Shown piece by piece: positions 44,552-54,005 of a DNA stretch of 64,000 bases; the first letter of the stretch is position 1, and every line of letters begins with the position of its first letter. Source of the DNA: Chitinophagaceae bacterium (GTDB taxonomy: Bacteria; Bacteroidota; Bacteroidia; Chitinophagales; UBA10324); assembly GCA_016717285.1 (NCBI GenBank), contig JADKFU010000005.1, forward strand, positions 480,501-544,500. Direction: 5' to 3'. Position numbers and translations under genes: made by a program. The notes beneath the pieces were generated by a model. That model saw only the letters and a list, made by a program, of their open reading frames with translations, made no database searches and had not been told where the DNA came from.

Positions 44552-44903
44552 AAAGTCTTTCCAGATACATCAGATTTCGGAGTTAGAAGTTTTGTTTAGT
44601 TATTCATAAAGGCCATGAAGCAATTTCTATAAGAAGTTGTTTTGAAATCAATCAATATAATTGTTACATCGCTTACCCTTCGGCTGCGCTCAGGGTGCGC
44701 TTCTGGCAAAGCCGAACCAAAGAGCATTGTAAAAAAATTAATTGATTAATCATAGGAGATTCTAAGGCCACCGTTTAATATTGAATCAAAAAAATTCTAT
44801 TTTCATACCCATAAAATTTTAAAGTATTAAAGAGCAGTTGTGTATCTTGAATATGGGGTAAGTAATAATATCATTACTGCCTGTAATTTTATATCAGCCG
44901 GTT
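44552..44903 (+). other. Intergenic region between rsmG and dprA, with one GC-rich hairpin
   Basis: AT-rich, without a credible reading frame or TAnnTTTG box. The only structure is the GC-rich hairpin at 44679-44716, listed separately. Confidence 0.5.
44679..44716. repeat. GC-rich nested hairpin, possible dispersed repeat unit
   Basis: Outer arms TTCGGCT (44679-44685) and AGCCGAA (44710-44716) enclose GCGC-TCAGGGT-GCGC (44686-44700). An alternative pairing ACCCT/AGGGT is also possible. Base composition differs sharply from the surrounding AT-rich DNA. It has no T run, so it is not a terminator. I find no second copy in this window. Confidence 0.4.
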
Positions 44904-46004
44904 ATGCAATCAAGTGAACAACTTTATCGTATCGCACTTACGCTTATTCCCAATATCGGAAATGTGCTTGCAAAGAATCTTGTAAGTTATTGCGGAAGTG
45001 CTGAAAGAATTTTTAAAAGCAGGAAGCACGACCTGCTGCGGGTGCCTGGTGTGGATGAAGTAAGAGCGAAATCCATTCTTTCCTACCGGAATTTTTCAGT
45101 AGCCGAAGAAGAAATAGAGTTTATCGGAAAAAATAAAATCAAGATGTTTTTTTATCTTGATGATGATTATCCTTCGAGGTTAAAAGCAATTACTGACGGT
45201 CCTGTTATGCTGTATGCAAAAGGCAATGTTCAACTGAACAATAGCAGAATGATTGCCATCGTAGGAACGCGTCATGCATCTGAATATGGCAGAATGATCA
45301 CGGAAACCCTGATAGAGGATCTGAAGCAATATGATGTGACGATACTGAGCGGTTTGGCCTATGGTATTGACATATGCGCGCACCGTGCTGCAGTAAATCA
45401 TAGTATGTCTACCATTGGTGTGCTGGCACATGGTTTAAACCGGTTGTATCCGGCACAACACCGGGCAACCGCTATAAAAATGCTGGAACAGGGCGGACTC
45501 ATTACAGAGTTCAGGAGTTCTGATTCATTCGACCGTGAAAATTTCCCCAAGAGAAACAGGATCGTAGCCGGCCTCGCAGATGCCACTATCGTAATTGAAT
45601 CTGCGGTGAAAGGTGGTGCGTTGATTACTGCTGAAATCGCCAATTCTTATAATCGTGATGTATTTGCAGTGCCTGGAAGAGTTGGAGACAAGTTTTCAGA
45701 AGGCTGTAATTATTTTATTAAAAGCAATAAGGCCAACCTCGTAGAATGTGCGAATGACATTGCATATTTATCTGGTTGGATCGACAAAAAATTTGTTGCT
45801 GTAAAACAAAAAGAGATTTTTATTGAGTTGAATGAACAGGAAAAAAGAATTACAGAAATCTTATCTGCTTCCCAACCTATGCATGTGGATGAGATTGCAA
45901 GGCTCAGCAATCAGTTCGGCAGCAAACTGGCAGCTTCCTTATTAGGATTAGAGTTTAAAGCAGTGGTGATTGCTTTACCGGGAAAATTGTATAAACTGAG
46001 TTGA
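44904..46004 (+). CDS. dprA: DNA-processing protein DprA (Smf)
   Basis: Binds incoming single-stranded DNA during natural transformation and loads RecA. It is 366 residues. An N-terminal helix-hairpin-helix-like region (IALTLIPNIGNVLAKNLVSY) precedes the Rossmann-type core (VGTRHASEYGRMITETLIED, SGLAYGIDICAHRAA, LAHGLNRLYPAQHR, FPKRNRIVAGLA, ESAVKGGALITAEIA, VFAVPGRVGDKFSEGCNYFI) and a winged-helix C-terminus. All are standard for the family. No other competence gene is in the window. It converges with pabB 16 bases away. Confidence 0.96.
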   Translation: MQSSEQLYRIALTLIPNIGNVLAKNLVSYCGSAERIFKSRKHDLLRVPGVDEVRAKSILSYRNFSVAEEEIEFIGKNKIKMFFYLDDDYPSRLKAITDGPVMLYAKGNVQLNNSRMIAIVGTRHASEYGRMITETLIEDLKQYDVTILSGLAYGIDICAHRAAVNHSMSTIGVLAHGLNRLYPAQHRATAIKMLEQGGLITEFRSSDSFDRENFPKRNRIVAGLADATIVIESAVKGGALITAEIANSYNRDVFAVPGRVGDKFSEGCNYFIKSNKANLVECANDIAYLSGWIDKKFVAVKQKEIFIELNEQEKRITEILSASQPMHVDEIARLSNQFGSKLAASLLGLEFKAVVIALPGKLYKLS

Positions 46005-46020
46005 AATCAGGTGCGTTGGT

Positions 46021-47313
46021 TTATTGAAGTGCTGCAATCAATGCCTTGGCTTTTAACAGGCATTCTTCATATTCTTTTTCAGGAATCGAATCATAGGTAA
46101 TGGCACTGCCGGTCTGAAAAGAAAGGTATTTGGAACTGGCATTGTAAAGAAAACTTCTGATCACCACATTGAAATCGAAATCCCCGGCCGGAGTTATAAA
46201 ACCTACTGTTCCGGAAAACAATCCCCGATTTGTTTTTTCATACTGATCAATCAATTGCATTGCTTTTATTTTGGGTGCGCCAGTCATGGAGCCCATAGGA
46301 AAAGCGTTCTTGATTGCCGTAGCAAAATGAACTTCCGGCCGGAGAGTAGCAGAAATGGTAGATACCATTTGATGTACTGTTGGAAAGGTATAGACACCAA
46401 AAAGTTCTTCCACCTTCACAGAACCCGGAACAGCACTTCTGGCCAGGTCATTTCTGACCAGGTCAACGATCATCACATTTTCTGCGCGTTCTTTTGGATC
46501 ATACCGCAGTTTTTCTTGTTGAGAAAAATCACTTGTAGCATGATCACGGCGAAGTGTTCCTTTCATTGGCTGGGAAGTGATTTTGTTACCCACTTTTTTT
46601 AAAAAGCGCTCAGGGCTTGCAGACAGCAGGTAATGATCATTAAATTTCAAAAAGGAAGCGAAGGGCGCAGGGTTAATCGCATTGAGGCGTTCATATAAAT
46701 AAATTGGATTTGCGGAGTAGTTTTCAATATAGAATTCCTGGCAAAGATTCACTTCATACAAATCGCCATCTGAAATATGCTGATGAAGTTTCCGTACACT
46801 TTCCATGTATTCTTCCTTCTTCATTCTTTGTCTGATCAGCCCTGAAGGAGGTGGAAGGTAGTCTGCGATAACGGTGTTACTGATATTTTCAAAAATCCGG
46901 TTTGGGTTTTCTGTTGATTCAATGAACAGTTGGTCGCCTGCAATTTTTACGATGTGCCGGGGTCTGAAAAAATGAGCAACAGGAAATTTTATATCATCAT
47001 TGTGTTCCGGATTCGCACTGAGTAAAGCAGGTTCAACTTCATTTTTTAAATCGTAAGAAAGATATCCGAAGAGCCAATCCTTATGTTGATTAAAAAAAGC
47101 CGCTAATCCAGGAAATGCATTACCCGAATGTGGTGAAATGGAATCAATGGCGCCGGCAGCTGCTATGCATTCCAGCCCGGGATGAAAGTTGCGGTAATTG
47201 TTGTGATCAATAAAAAGGGCACAAGAAAAATTCCCTGCCCAGCGAACCAGCTTTTTTTTAAGAAGCGTGATGTCTCCGGCAGGGAACGTTGCGGAATTCC
47301 GCATGAAAATCAA
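46021..47313 (-). CDS. pabB: Aminodeoxychorismate synthase component I
   Basis: Converts chorismate (with ammonia from PabA) to 4-amino-4-deoxychorismate for folate synthesis. It is 430 residues and lacks an added glutaminase domain. The core carries the QPMKGTLRR motif, where Lys marks PabB; TrpE has PIAGT. ENVMIVDLVRNDLARSAVPG, FPTVHQMVSTISA, AFPMGSMTGAPKIKAMQLID and GTVGFITPAGDFDFNVVIR are the chorismate-enzyme signatures. The start may be at 47313 or three codons later (MRNSATF). Anthranilate synthase is a less likely alternative because of the Lys. Confidence 0.92.
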   Translation of the reverse strand: MIFMRNSATFPAGDITLLKKKLVRWAGNFSCALFIDHNNYRNFHPGLECIAAAGAIDSISPHSGNAFPGLAAFFNQHKDWLFGYLSYDLKNEVEPALLSANPEHNDDIKFPVAHFFRPRHIVKIAGDQLFIESTENPNRIFENISNTVIADYLPPPSGLIRQRMKKEEYMESVRKLHQHISDGDLYEVNLCQEFYIENYSANPIYLYERLNAINPAPFASFLKFNDHYLLSASPERFLKKVGNKITSQPMKGTLRRDHATSDFSQQEKLRYDPKERAENVMIVDLVRNDLARSAVPGSVKVEELFGVYTFPTVHQMVSTISATLRPEVHFATAIKNAFPMGSMTGAPKIKAMQLIDQYEKTNRGLFSGTVGFITPAGDFDFNVVIRSFLYNASSKYLSFQTGSAITYDSIPEKEYEECLLKAKALIAALQ

Positions 47314-47405
47314 ATTTGCCTGTTCAATACAGTATAAGATCGTGTTTTAAATCAGAAGTGAGAAGAGCCATTGCAGGCACAACAAGGAATCGCTGGTAAA
47401 AGAAA

Positions 47406-47783
47406 TCAATAATCATCATCGTCATCATCAGAAAAAGTTTCTGACAGATCATCCTCCATTTTGAAATCATCTTCCATTTTAAAATCATCGTCATCGCCAA
47501 GATCATCCTTCCTTGATTTCTTCGTGACGGGTAAATCATCATCATCATCCATAAATTCTTTAAGGTCATCATCCTCATCGTCCTTTGCTTTTTTGCGATT
47601 GACACTGGAAGGGCCTGTAGTTTTACCCGGAAGTTTCTTAATGAGTGGTGCAGTTTTCTTAACCTCTTTTGAAGGAGCAGTTTTTTTTACAGGAGTATTT
47701 TTTCCATCCGCCTGCTGAGCTTTTGCCGGAGCAGCTTTCTTCGCCGGTGATTTGGAAGGTGTTTTGCTTTTTGAGATTTTCAT
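47406..47783 (-). CDS. Bipolar-charged low-complexity protein
   Basis: 125 residues with two opposite halves. Residues 1-65 are rich in Lys, Ala, Pro, Ser and Thr (KTPSKSPAKKAAPAK), like eukaryotic-type or bacterial histone H1 tails. Residues 66-125 are mainly Asp/Glu with a repeated DDFKMEDD unit and a run of Asp before a final Tyr. There is no hydrophobic core, signal peptide or known domain, so it is probably disordered and cytoplasmic. A nucleic-acid-binding or condensate role is conceivable but is speculation. The overlapping Met-rich frames are products of the repetitive sequence. Confidence 0.7.
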   Translation of the reverse strand: MKISKSKTPSKSPAKKAAPAKAQQADGKNTPVKKTAPSKEVKKTAPLIKKLPGKTTGPSSVNRKKAKDDEDDDLKEFMDDDDDLPVTKKSRKDDLGDDDDFKMEDDFKMEDDLSETFSDDDDDDY

Positions 47784-47972
47784 GCAAATAAATTTAGATC
47801 GTAAATTTTGAACTAAGTTTTGAGATTTTCAAATTTTTTTATGACGAAAAAAAATGTCAACTCGCCAGATGCTATAAATTAAGTTCTCTTAAAATATTGC
47901 GATGAATAAACAAGGTCTTTCTATTTTCTGAATGTTTTAAGTAAGACGTGATTTAAACTGATTCCTTCATCG

Positions 47973-49235
47973 TTAAAATGCAACCAGTTGATCCCTTCCC
48001 GCACCGATGGAAATAATGGAAATATCAACTCCTGTTTTATGTCTTATATAATTCATAAAGGAATGAAGTGATGCAGGAAGTTCAGCACTGGTCTTCATCG
48101 AGTGGTCAGTTTTCCAACCGGGTAATGTTTCATACACGGGAACAATCGAAGCTGAAGTGATGTCAAACGGAACGGCTGCCATTATCGAGTCAGTAATGGA
48201 ATACTCGTTGCACACTTTCACCTCGTCAAAAATATTCAGCACGTCTGCTTTGGTGATGATCAGTTTGGTGACGCCATTCAGCATGATAGTGTAATTCACT
48301 GCAACCAGGTCGAGCCAGCCACAACGGCGCGGCCTGCCCGTTACCGCACCAAATTCTTGACCTGCTTTCCGAAGTTCCTCACCAGTTTCATCCAGCAATT
48401 CAGTTGGAAATGGTCCGCCACCCACACGAGTACAGTAAGCTTTGATGATGCCCATTACATCCCGAATGGCAGTAGGTGGAATTCCCAATCCAGTGCAGGC
48501 TGCTGCTGAAATGGTATTGGAGGAAGTAACGTATGGATAAGTGCCAAAATCAATATCGAGCATGGAGCCTTGTGCCCCTTCTGCAAGCACTATTTTACCA
48601 TCGCGAAGTTTTTCATTGATGAAATATTCACCGGAAACAATATCGAGTGAACGGATATAATCCACTCCCTCAAACCATTTTTGTTCTAATTCCGTAAAGT
48701 CACTTTCATAGTTGAAGAGACTTAGTAAATCAAGGTGCTTTTTCTTCAATTTTTCATACAGAGATTTTAGATCAGGTGACTGAAGATCCCCCACCCGTAA
48801 ACCGTTCCGGCCGGTTTTGTCCATATAAGCAGGACCAATTCCTTTAAGAGTAGAACCGATTTTACCTTCACCCTTTGATGATTCTGAAGCAGCATCGAGT
48901 AATCGATGCGTCGGAACAATCAGGTGCGCCTTTTGCGAAATTTTTAATTTCTTCTTCAGGTTAATTCCAATGGCTTCCAGTTCTTTAGCTTCTTTAAAGA
49001 ATTCAATCGGGTCAATTACAACACCATTACCGATCAGGTTGCAGGGTCTTTCGCAGAAAACACCGGAAGGAATGGTGCGCAATACAATCCGTTTTCCATC
49101 GATGTTCAGTGTGTGACCTGCATTTGGCCCACCCTGAAATCGTGCGACCACATCATAATTGGGTGCAAGAAAATCTACGATTTTTCCTTTGCCTTCATCA
49201 CCCCATTGTAAACCCAGCAACACATCTACAGCCAT
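47973..49235 (-). CDS. purA: Adenylosuccinate synthetase
   Basis: GTP-dependent ligation of aspartate to IMP, the first committed step to AMP. It is 420 residues. Signatures are the start LLGLQWGDEGKGKIVDFLAP with the GTP P-loop, RFQGGPNAGHTL, the IMP-binding STLKGIGPAYMDKTGRNGLR, AEGAQGSMLDIDFGTYPYVT and ITKADVLNIFDEVKVC. Normal length and motifs. It lies 59 bases downstream of the STAS gene on the same strand, so it might be read from the fur promoter. Confidence 0.98.
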   Translation of the reverse strand: MAVDVLLGLQWGDEGKGKIVDFLAPNYDVVARFQGGPNAGHTLNIDGKRIVLRTIPSGVFCERPCNLIGNGVVIDPIEFFKEAKELEAIGINLKKKLKISQKAHLIVPTHRLLDAASESSKGEGKIGSTLKGIGPAYMDKTGRNGLRVGDLQSPDLKSLYEKLKKKHLDLLSLFNYESDFTELEQKWFEGVDYIRSLDIVSGEYFINEKLRDGKIVLAEGAQGSMLDIDFGTYPYVTSSNTISAAACTGLGIPPTAIRDVMGIIKAYCTRVGGGPFPTELLDETGEELRKAGQEFGAVTGRPRRCGWLDLVAVNYTIMLNGVTKLIITKADVLNIFDEVKVCNEYSITDSIMAAVPFDITSASIVPVYETLPGWKTDHSMKTSAELPASLHSFMNYIRHKTGVDISIISIGAGRDQLVAF

Positions 49236-49294
49236 AATTTATCGGATTGATTTTTTGAAACGTTGTTAAAGACTACCTGCTTCTTTGAATATTC

Positions 49295-49648
49295 TCAGCT
49301 TTTACCAGCATGATTTAAAATTGCAATAGCGTCTGCCGTGCGGCCGGCTATCTTAAAATATGATTCAAGTCTTGTCATGGTCAGCAATTTTCTCAATTGA
49401 TCAGAAACATTGCAAAGCACAATATCTCCGCCCTGGTCAACAATTCTGTTTCTCGAAGAAACCAGAAAGTTAAGGCAGGCACTGTTCACAAACTCCAGAC
49501 TCTTGAGGTCGAAAATGAATTTCTTTTCATTGTCTGAAAGGCCACTTGAAATCCTGTCGCGGATTTTTGAAGTCTGCTGTTCATTCATCAATTTACCTTC
49601 CAGCATCATGATGATTGACTGATCTACCTTCTGAACGCTGAATTGCAT
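49295..49648 (-). CDS. STAS-domain anti-anti-sigma factor-like protein
   Basis: 117 residues, a single STAS domain of the SpoIIAA/RsbV type. The central strand-helix FIFDLKSLEFVNSACLNFLV carries Ser56 (in VNSAC) at the position phosphorylated in anti-anti-sigma factors. Its start codon overlaps the fur stop by one base (TAATG), so the two are translationally coupled. No matching RsbW-type kinase or SpoIIE-type phosphatase is in the window. In Bacteroidota such single STAS proteins often act in unlinked partner-switch systems. Confidence 0.9.
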   Translation of the reverse strand: MQFSVQKVDQSIIMMLEGKLMNEQQTSKIRDRISSGLSDNEKKFIFDLKSLEFVNSACLNFLVSSRNRIVDQGGDIVLCNVSDQLRKLLTMTRLESYFKIAGRTADAIAILNHAGKS

Positions 49649-50184
49649 TACACGTATTGTTTTTTAGAAGCCAAATCTCTTTTGCCTGCTTTTTTATTTT
49701 CAGCAGGTGTTTTCTGCTGAGCTGTTGTCAACCTGTCCTTAATTTCGCATCCGCGACAATGTCCATACAATATTAGGGAATGATGGGCGATATCAAAATG
49801 AAGTAAATCACCCATTCGGGTGGTGATCTGGTGAATTCTTGGATCACAGAATTCAAGTACCTTATTACAATCGATGCAAATGAGGTGATCGTGCTGACGA
49901 TAACCATATGATTTTTCGTAACGTGCCTGGTTATTTCCGAACTGGTGTTTGGTGATCAGTTGGCATTCCTGCAATAGGTCGAGCGTATTGTAAACCGTGG
50001 CGCGGCTCACATCAAAATTCTTTTTTTTCATCTCCATGAAAAGTGATTCCGCATCAAAGTGATCACTACGTGAATAGATTTCTTCCAGGATCGCAAAGCG
50101 TTCTGTGGTTTTTCTTTGGTGATGCAGTTCCAGGTATTCAGAAAATAACTGTTGAACCTGTAGTAATAAATCTTCCTGTTTCAT
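49648..50184 (-). CDS. Fur family transcriptional regulator
   Basis: 178 residues. The winged-helix DNA-binding half (~1-85: TTERFAILEEIYSRSDHFDA, then FDVSRATVYNTLDLLQECQL) is followed by the metal-binding dimerisation half with HDHLICIDCNKVLEF (CxxC) and HCRGCEIKD (second CxxC), which together hold a structural zinc. A basic ~30-residue C-terminal tail is longer than usual. Whether it senses iron, peroxide or zinc cannot be decided from the sequence. It has the best-formed promoter of any protein gene here and is coupled to the STAS gene. Confidence 0.95.
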   Translation of the reverse strand: MKQEDLLLQVQQLFSEYLELHHQRKTTERFAILEEIYSRSDHFDAESLFMEMKKKNFDVSRATVYNTLDLLQECQLITKHQFGNNQARYEKSYGYRQHDHLICIDCNKVLEFCDPRIHQITTRMGDLLHFDIAHHSLILYGHCRGCEIKDRLTTAQQKTPAENKKAGKRDLASKKQYV

Positions 50185-50200
50185 TTTTGATTTAAAAAGA

Positions 50201-50232
50201 CAAACCTAATGTAAAACAAGGCATTCGGCAAA
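50201..50232 (-). promoter_or_regulatory. Bacteroidota-type promoter of the fur-STAS operon
   Basis: On the minus strand TTTG (50232-50229), a 20-base spacer and TAGGTTTG (50208-50201) match the consensus fully. The expected start is near 50194, about 10 bases before the ATG. Confidence 0.75.
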
Positions 50233-50368
50233 TAGCATTAACTAAAAAGATGAAATCATTTTGACACGGGGAAAAGGTGGGAGAGTTGAATGCTGAAATG
50301 TGATGACCAAATAGTTGCGCATTCTATAAAATTATGTTCAGCACTGATAGAAATCCGGAAGAAAAGCC

Positions 50369-51274
50369 CTACACTTTTTCAAAAACCAACCGGTAATGAT
50401 CCATGATTTCCCGTTCAAAGCAAACCCTGTTCGGGCTCACCTTAAAAATGGCCACCTGGTGTCTGAATTCTCTGCTGGTAAGATACTTTGGTATCAGCGA
50501 CGCATACAGCAGGTATTTTTTGAGGTGGAAGGCCCTGAATTTTTTTCTCCACTGGCCAATGGTTTCAATATAATCCAGCCGGCCACTACTTTTGCTAATG
50601 AGTTTAAAATGCGGCGCCGCATTCTCAATTACCATCTCCGGTCCATAAGGCAACCAGGAGCCGGGAAATTGTTTCACCATCAGTCCTAAAACATAGGCTG
50701 CTGAACTTTCATCGGCAGTAACATCAATCTGATCAAAGGGAAGCATGTTCTTGCTAAAGGTCATTGTTTGCATGTAGAAACGTCCGCCTTTTGGTAACAA
50801 GTCGTTTATAGTTTTGAAAAAATCACTGTACACCTTTTCCTGTTTACCAGCCTGGTATTCTTCTATGGAACAAAAATGTTCCAATCCGCCAATGCAGGTG
50901 ATGGCATCAAATGTTCCATAATCAGCCGGAGTTACTGTTCGACAATCTTTCACCACTACATTCAAACCATTTGCACGACAGGCTTCTGCTTGCCCTGCCG
51001 AAAGCGTTAGCCCAATGCTTTCCGCTTTTCTTTCATTTATAATGTATCTTGAAAAGGGTCCCCAGCCACAGGCCATATCGAGTACCCTTGAGCCTTCTCC
51101 AATGTTTAAACTGTCAGCGATAAATTGATGTTTTGCTTTTTGCGCCTGTTCAAGTGACAAGGAAAAATCACCATCATATTTAGCCCCGCTGTAGTCACCG
51201 GTTTCACCCATGCTCAACCGGAATATTTTATCTATCGTAGTGTAAGTGAAATCAAGATCTTTTTTGTCAGCCAT
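50369..51274 (-). CDS. SAM-dependent methyltransferase, cyclopropane-fatty-acid-synthase family
   Basis: 301 residues. A SAM-binding Rossmann fold with motif I VLDMACGWGPFSRYI, GLTLSAGQAEACRANGLNVV and GGLEHFCSIEEYQ. The shape resembles the CmaA/CFA-synthase group (lipid-modifying), which also includes many small-molecule methyltransferases. No bicarbonate-site motif I could verify, so the substrate is uncertain. It is cytoplasmic and stands alone upstream of fur by 185 bases, on the same strand. Confidence 0.85.
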   Translation of the reverse strand: MADKKDLDFTYTTIDKIFRLSMGETGDYSGAKYDGDFSLSLEQAQKAKHQFIADSLNIGEGSRVLDMACGWGPFSRYIINERKAESIGLTLSAGQAEACRANGLNVVVKDCRTVTPADYGTFDAITCIGGLEHFCSIEEYQAGKQEKVYSDFFKTINDLLPKGGRFYMQTMTFSKNMLPFDQIDVTADESSAAYVLGLMVKQFPGSWLPYGPEMVIENAAPHFKLISKSSGRLDYIETIGQWRKKFRAFHLKKYLLYASLIPKYLTSREFRHQVAIFKVSPNRVCFEREIMDHYRLVFEKV

Positions 51275-51541
51275 TTTTTGTTTTGATGGTAAGAACGATG
51301 TGATTGCCCAGCCGTATGCCGTGATGATTTTTTTTCCGCTTTTGGTTTCTTGAATTTATCGCAGAATGCACGATACGTATAAGAACTGAACAGGGTGTGA
51401 AAAAAGGAATAGCAAACCTAAAGCTTTTTTTTTAATGCGGCAATGCAGCCCAATTAAGCTAAGATGATGAGCAGTGAGAACTGAATAAGAAATAAAGCAC
51501 TTCAAAACCGAATCATACCGGCTACTGAAACGATTAGCATG

Positions 51542-53806
51542 TTAAGCGGTATCCTGATCTTCTTCATAGCGAGCTACAGATAATATACCATCCAGTTGAC
51601 GCAACTTATCCATCAGCTCAGTAAGATGAAAGGTGTCTTTCACAAATACTTTTATAATGCCTTCGAAGATGCCGTCTTTCGTATCGATGGTAATCGATTG
51701 CATATTAACTTTCAGATCACCTGATATTACATTGGTTATTTTTTGCATAACGCCTACGTCATCAATGCCGGTCAGTTTTAATCCGGTGAGAAAAGCAATC
51801 TGGTGCTGTTTGGTCCATTTGGTCCGTACAATATCATAACCGTATTTGGAAATGGCATTTATAGCTCTGGGGCAATTGGTTCGGTGGATTTCGATTTCTT
51901 TGTTTTTGTTTACGTACCCAAAAACATCATCACCCGGAATGGGTTTGCAGCAGCCCGCCAGGTTATAGTCTACCGTTTCCGCGCCATCGCCAAACACGAA
52001 AAGGCTTGAGTTGGAAACCAGCTTGTTCTTAATGGCCAGTTCCACGTTCTCATCAGTTGTTTTTGATTCATCTTTCAATTCAATATTATCGCCGACCCTG
52101 ACGAAATTATCCATATCACTTATTTTGAAATTGCCGACACTGATACTGTAAAACAAATCGTTGACTGCAGGAATCTTGTAGAAATCGAGCACCTTATTGA
52201 GGTTGTGCGTGTTGAAAGCCACTTTCTTTTCCCTGAAAATATTTTCTAAAGCTTTCTTGCCGATTTCAACAATCCGTTTTCTTTCTGCTTTCAGCACATT
52301 TTTAATTCCTGATTTAGCTTTGGCGGTAACTACATATTGCAGCCAGTCCTCAGCAGGCTTCTGTTTTTTTGAAGACAGAATTTCAACCTGGTCACCATTT
52401 GCCAAACGGTAACTGATCGGAACAATCTTATGATTTACCTTTGCGCCAATACAACGTTGGCCGATATCTGAGTGAATTTCAAAAGCGAAGTCAAGAACTG
52501 AAGACCGCGCAGGTAAAATTTTAAGGTCACCCTTTGGTGTAAACACGTAAATTTCTTCAGCAAACAAACTCAGCTTAAAGTCATCGATAAAGTCAAGGGT
52601 ATTGGTGTCCGGATTTTCAAGCAGTTCGCGAATTTTCTTCAGCCATTCATCAATAGAAGTATCCGAGCTTTGCTTCTCCTTGTATTTATAATGCGCTGCA
52701 TAACCTTTTTCTGCAATTTCATTCATGCGTTGGGTGCGGATCTGTACTTCCACCCAGTTTCCTTCAGGCCCCATCACGGTAGTGTGTAAAGCTTCATAGC
52801 CGTTTGCTTTTGGATTGGAGATCCAATCACGCAACCTGTCAGGATTGGGTCGGTAACAATCGGTTACCATGGAATACACGCGCCAGCAATCAGTTTTCTC
52901 ATTCTCCTGTTCTGTCTTTATAATGATGCGGATGGCGAACTTGTCATATACTTCTTCAAAGGGAATGCTTTGTTCACGCATTTTGCGCCAGATGGAATAC
53001 ACCGTTTTAAGCCGGCCATAAATCTCGAAATTAAAATGCTGGCCCGTCATCTCTTCTTTGAGTGGCTTGATGAATTCAGCAATCAACCTGTTCCGTTCCT
53101 TTTTTGATTCAATGATCTTATCCGCAATCTGTTTGTAGATTTTAGGCTCGCTGTATTTCATGGCGAGGTCTTCCAACTCCGATTTTATTTCAAACAATCC
53201 AAGGCGGTGCGCCAGCGGCACGTAGAGATAAATAGTCTCCGAAGCTATTTTGATTTGTTTGTTGCGCGGCATAGATTCCATCGTGCGCATATTGTGAAGG
53301 CGGTCGGCGAGTTTGATCAGAATCACACGCACATCCTTCGAAAGGGTAACCATGATTTTGCGGATATTCTCTGCCTGGATATACCCGTGCACATCAAAAA
53401 TCACGGAGATTTTTGTGAGGCCTTCAATAATTTCGGCAATGGCTTTACCAAACTCGCGCTCAATATCTTCAATCGTTACTTCCGTATCTTCCACCGTATC
53501 ATGCAAAAGCGCACAAATAACACCGGTTGCTCCCAATCCTATTTCATTCGCTACAATCTGAGCGACTGCCAGCGGATGCAGAATGTAGGGTTCGCCTGAT
53601 TTTCTACGGATATCTTTATGTGCATCGTAGGAAATCTCGAAGGCAAGCCGGATCATCTTGCGATCACCTTTCTGCAATTGTGGCTTTAATGCCTGAAGCA
53701 GTCTCCTGTATTGATGGAGAATTTCTTTTTTTTCATGTTCCTGAATGGAGATGGCTGGTGCATTGGTCGCCTTTGCTGTTATTGTCCTTGTTTTATCAAT
53801 TTGCAT
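51542..53806 (-). CDS. Bifunctional (p)ppGpp synthetase/hydrolase (RelA/SpoT)
   Basis: Makes and breaks the alarmone (p)ppGpp in response to starvation. It is 754 residues. Domains in order: HD hydrolase (~50-200; PYILHPLAVAQIV, CALLHDTVEDTEV, LIKLADRLHNMRTM), synthetase (~240-390; YEALHTTVMGPEG, VEVQIRTQRMNEIAEKGYAAH), TGS (~410-470; VFTPKGDLKILPARSSVLDF), a zinc-finger/CC region (GCCKPIPGDDVFGYV, RTNCPRAI) and C-terminal ACT. Both catalytic halves look intact. A GGAGG occurs 12 bases upstream of the ATG, unusual in this window. It is the only RSH enzyme seen here. Confidence 0.97.
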   Translation of the reverse strand: MQIDKTRTITAKATNAPAISIQEHEKKEILHQYRRLLQALKPQLQKGDRKMIRLAFEISYDAHKDIRRKSGEPYILHPLAVAQIVANEIGLGATGVICALLHDTVEDTEVTIEDIEREFGKAIAEIIEGLTKISVIFDVHGYIQAENIRKIMVTLSKDVRVILIKLADRLHNMRTMESMPRNKQIKIASETIYLYVPLAHRLGLFEIKSELEDLAMKYSEPKIYKQIADKIIESKKERNRLIAEFIKPLKEEMTGQHFNFEIYGRLKTVYSIWRKMREQSIPFEEVYDKFAIRIIIKTEQENEKTDCWRVYSMVTDCYRPNPDRLRDWISNPKANGYEALHTTVMGPEGNWVEVQIRTQRMNEIAEKGYAAHYKYKEKQSSDTSIDEWLKKIRELLENPDTNTLDFIDDFKLSLFAEEIYVFTPKGDLKILPARSSVLDFAFEIHSDIGQRCIGAKVNHKIVPISYRLANGDQVEILSSKKQKPAEDWLQYVVTAKAKSGIKNVLKAERKRIVEIGKKALENIFREKKVAFNTHNLNKVLDFYKIPAVNDLFYSISVGNFKISDMDNFVRVGDNIELKDESKTTDENVELAIKNKLVSNSSLFVFGDGAETVDYNLAGCCKPIPGDDVFGYVNKNKEIEIHRTNCPRAINAISKYGYDIVRTKWTKQHQIAFLTGLKLTGIDDVGVMQKITNVISGDLKVNMQSITIDTKDGIFEGIIKVFVKDTFHLTELMDKLRQLDGILSVARYEEDQDTA

Positions 53807-54005
53807 GAATCATGGCCTCCGTCGGATCGATCTTTTTATATCAGGTAGTAAATTTAATAAACAGCGGAAGATAATCATTCGTGGTTTTTTGTTTTCAAAT
53901 CTGAAAATGTATTGGTGGGCACAGCGACCTCCCTCAAATTGCCATAAACCAACAATGTTGATGAAAATATAACTTCATGTCGAAACTCTTAATTAAATTG
54001 CAGCT

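Noticed and set aside
47324..47605. 93-residue Met-rich minus-strand frame
   Set aside because: A frame-shifted reading of the Asp-codon repeats of the bipolar-charged protein (GATGAT read as ATGATG).
53207..53599. 130-residue plus-strand open frame
   Set aside because: Antisense to the HD domain of the RelA/SpoT gene; composition is that of a shadow frame.
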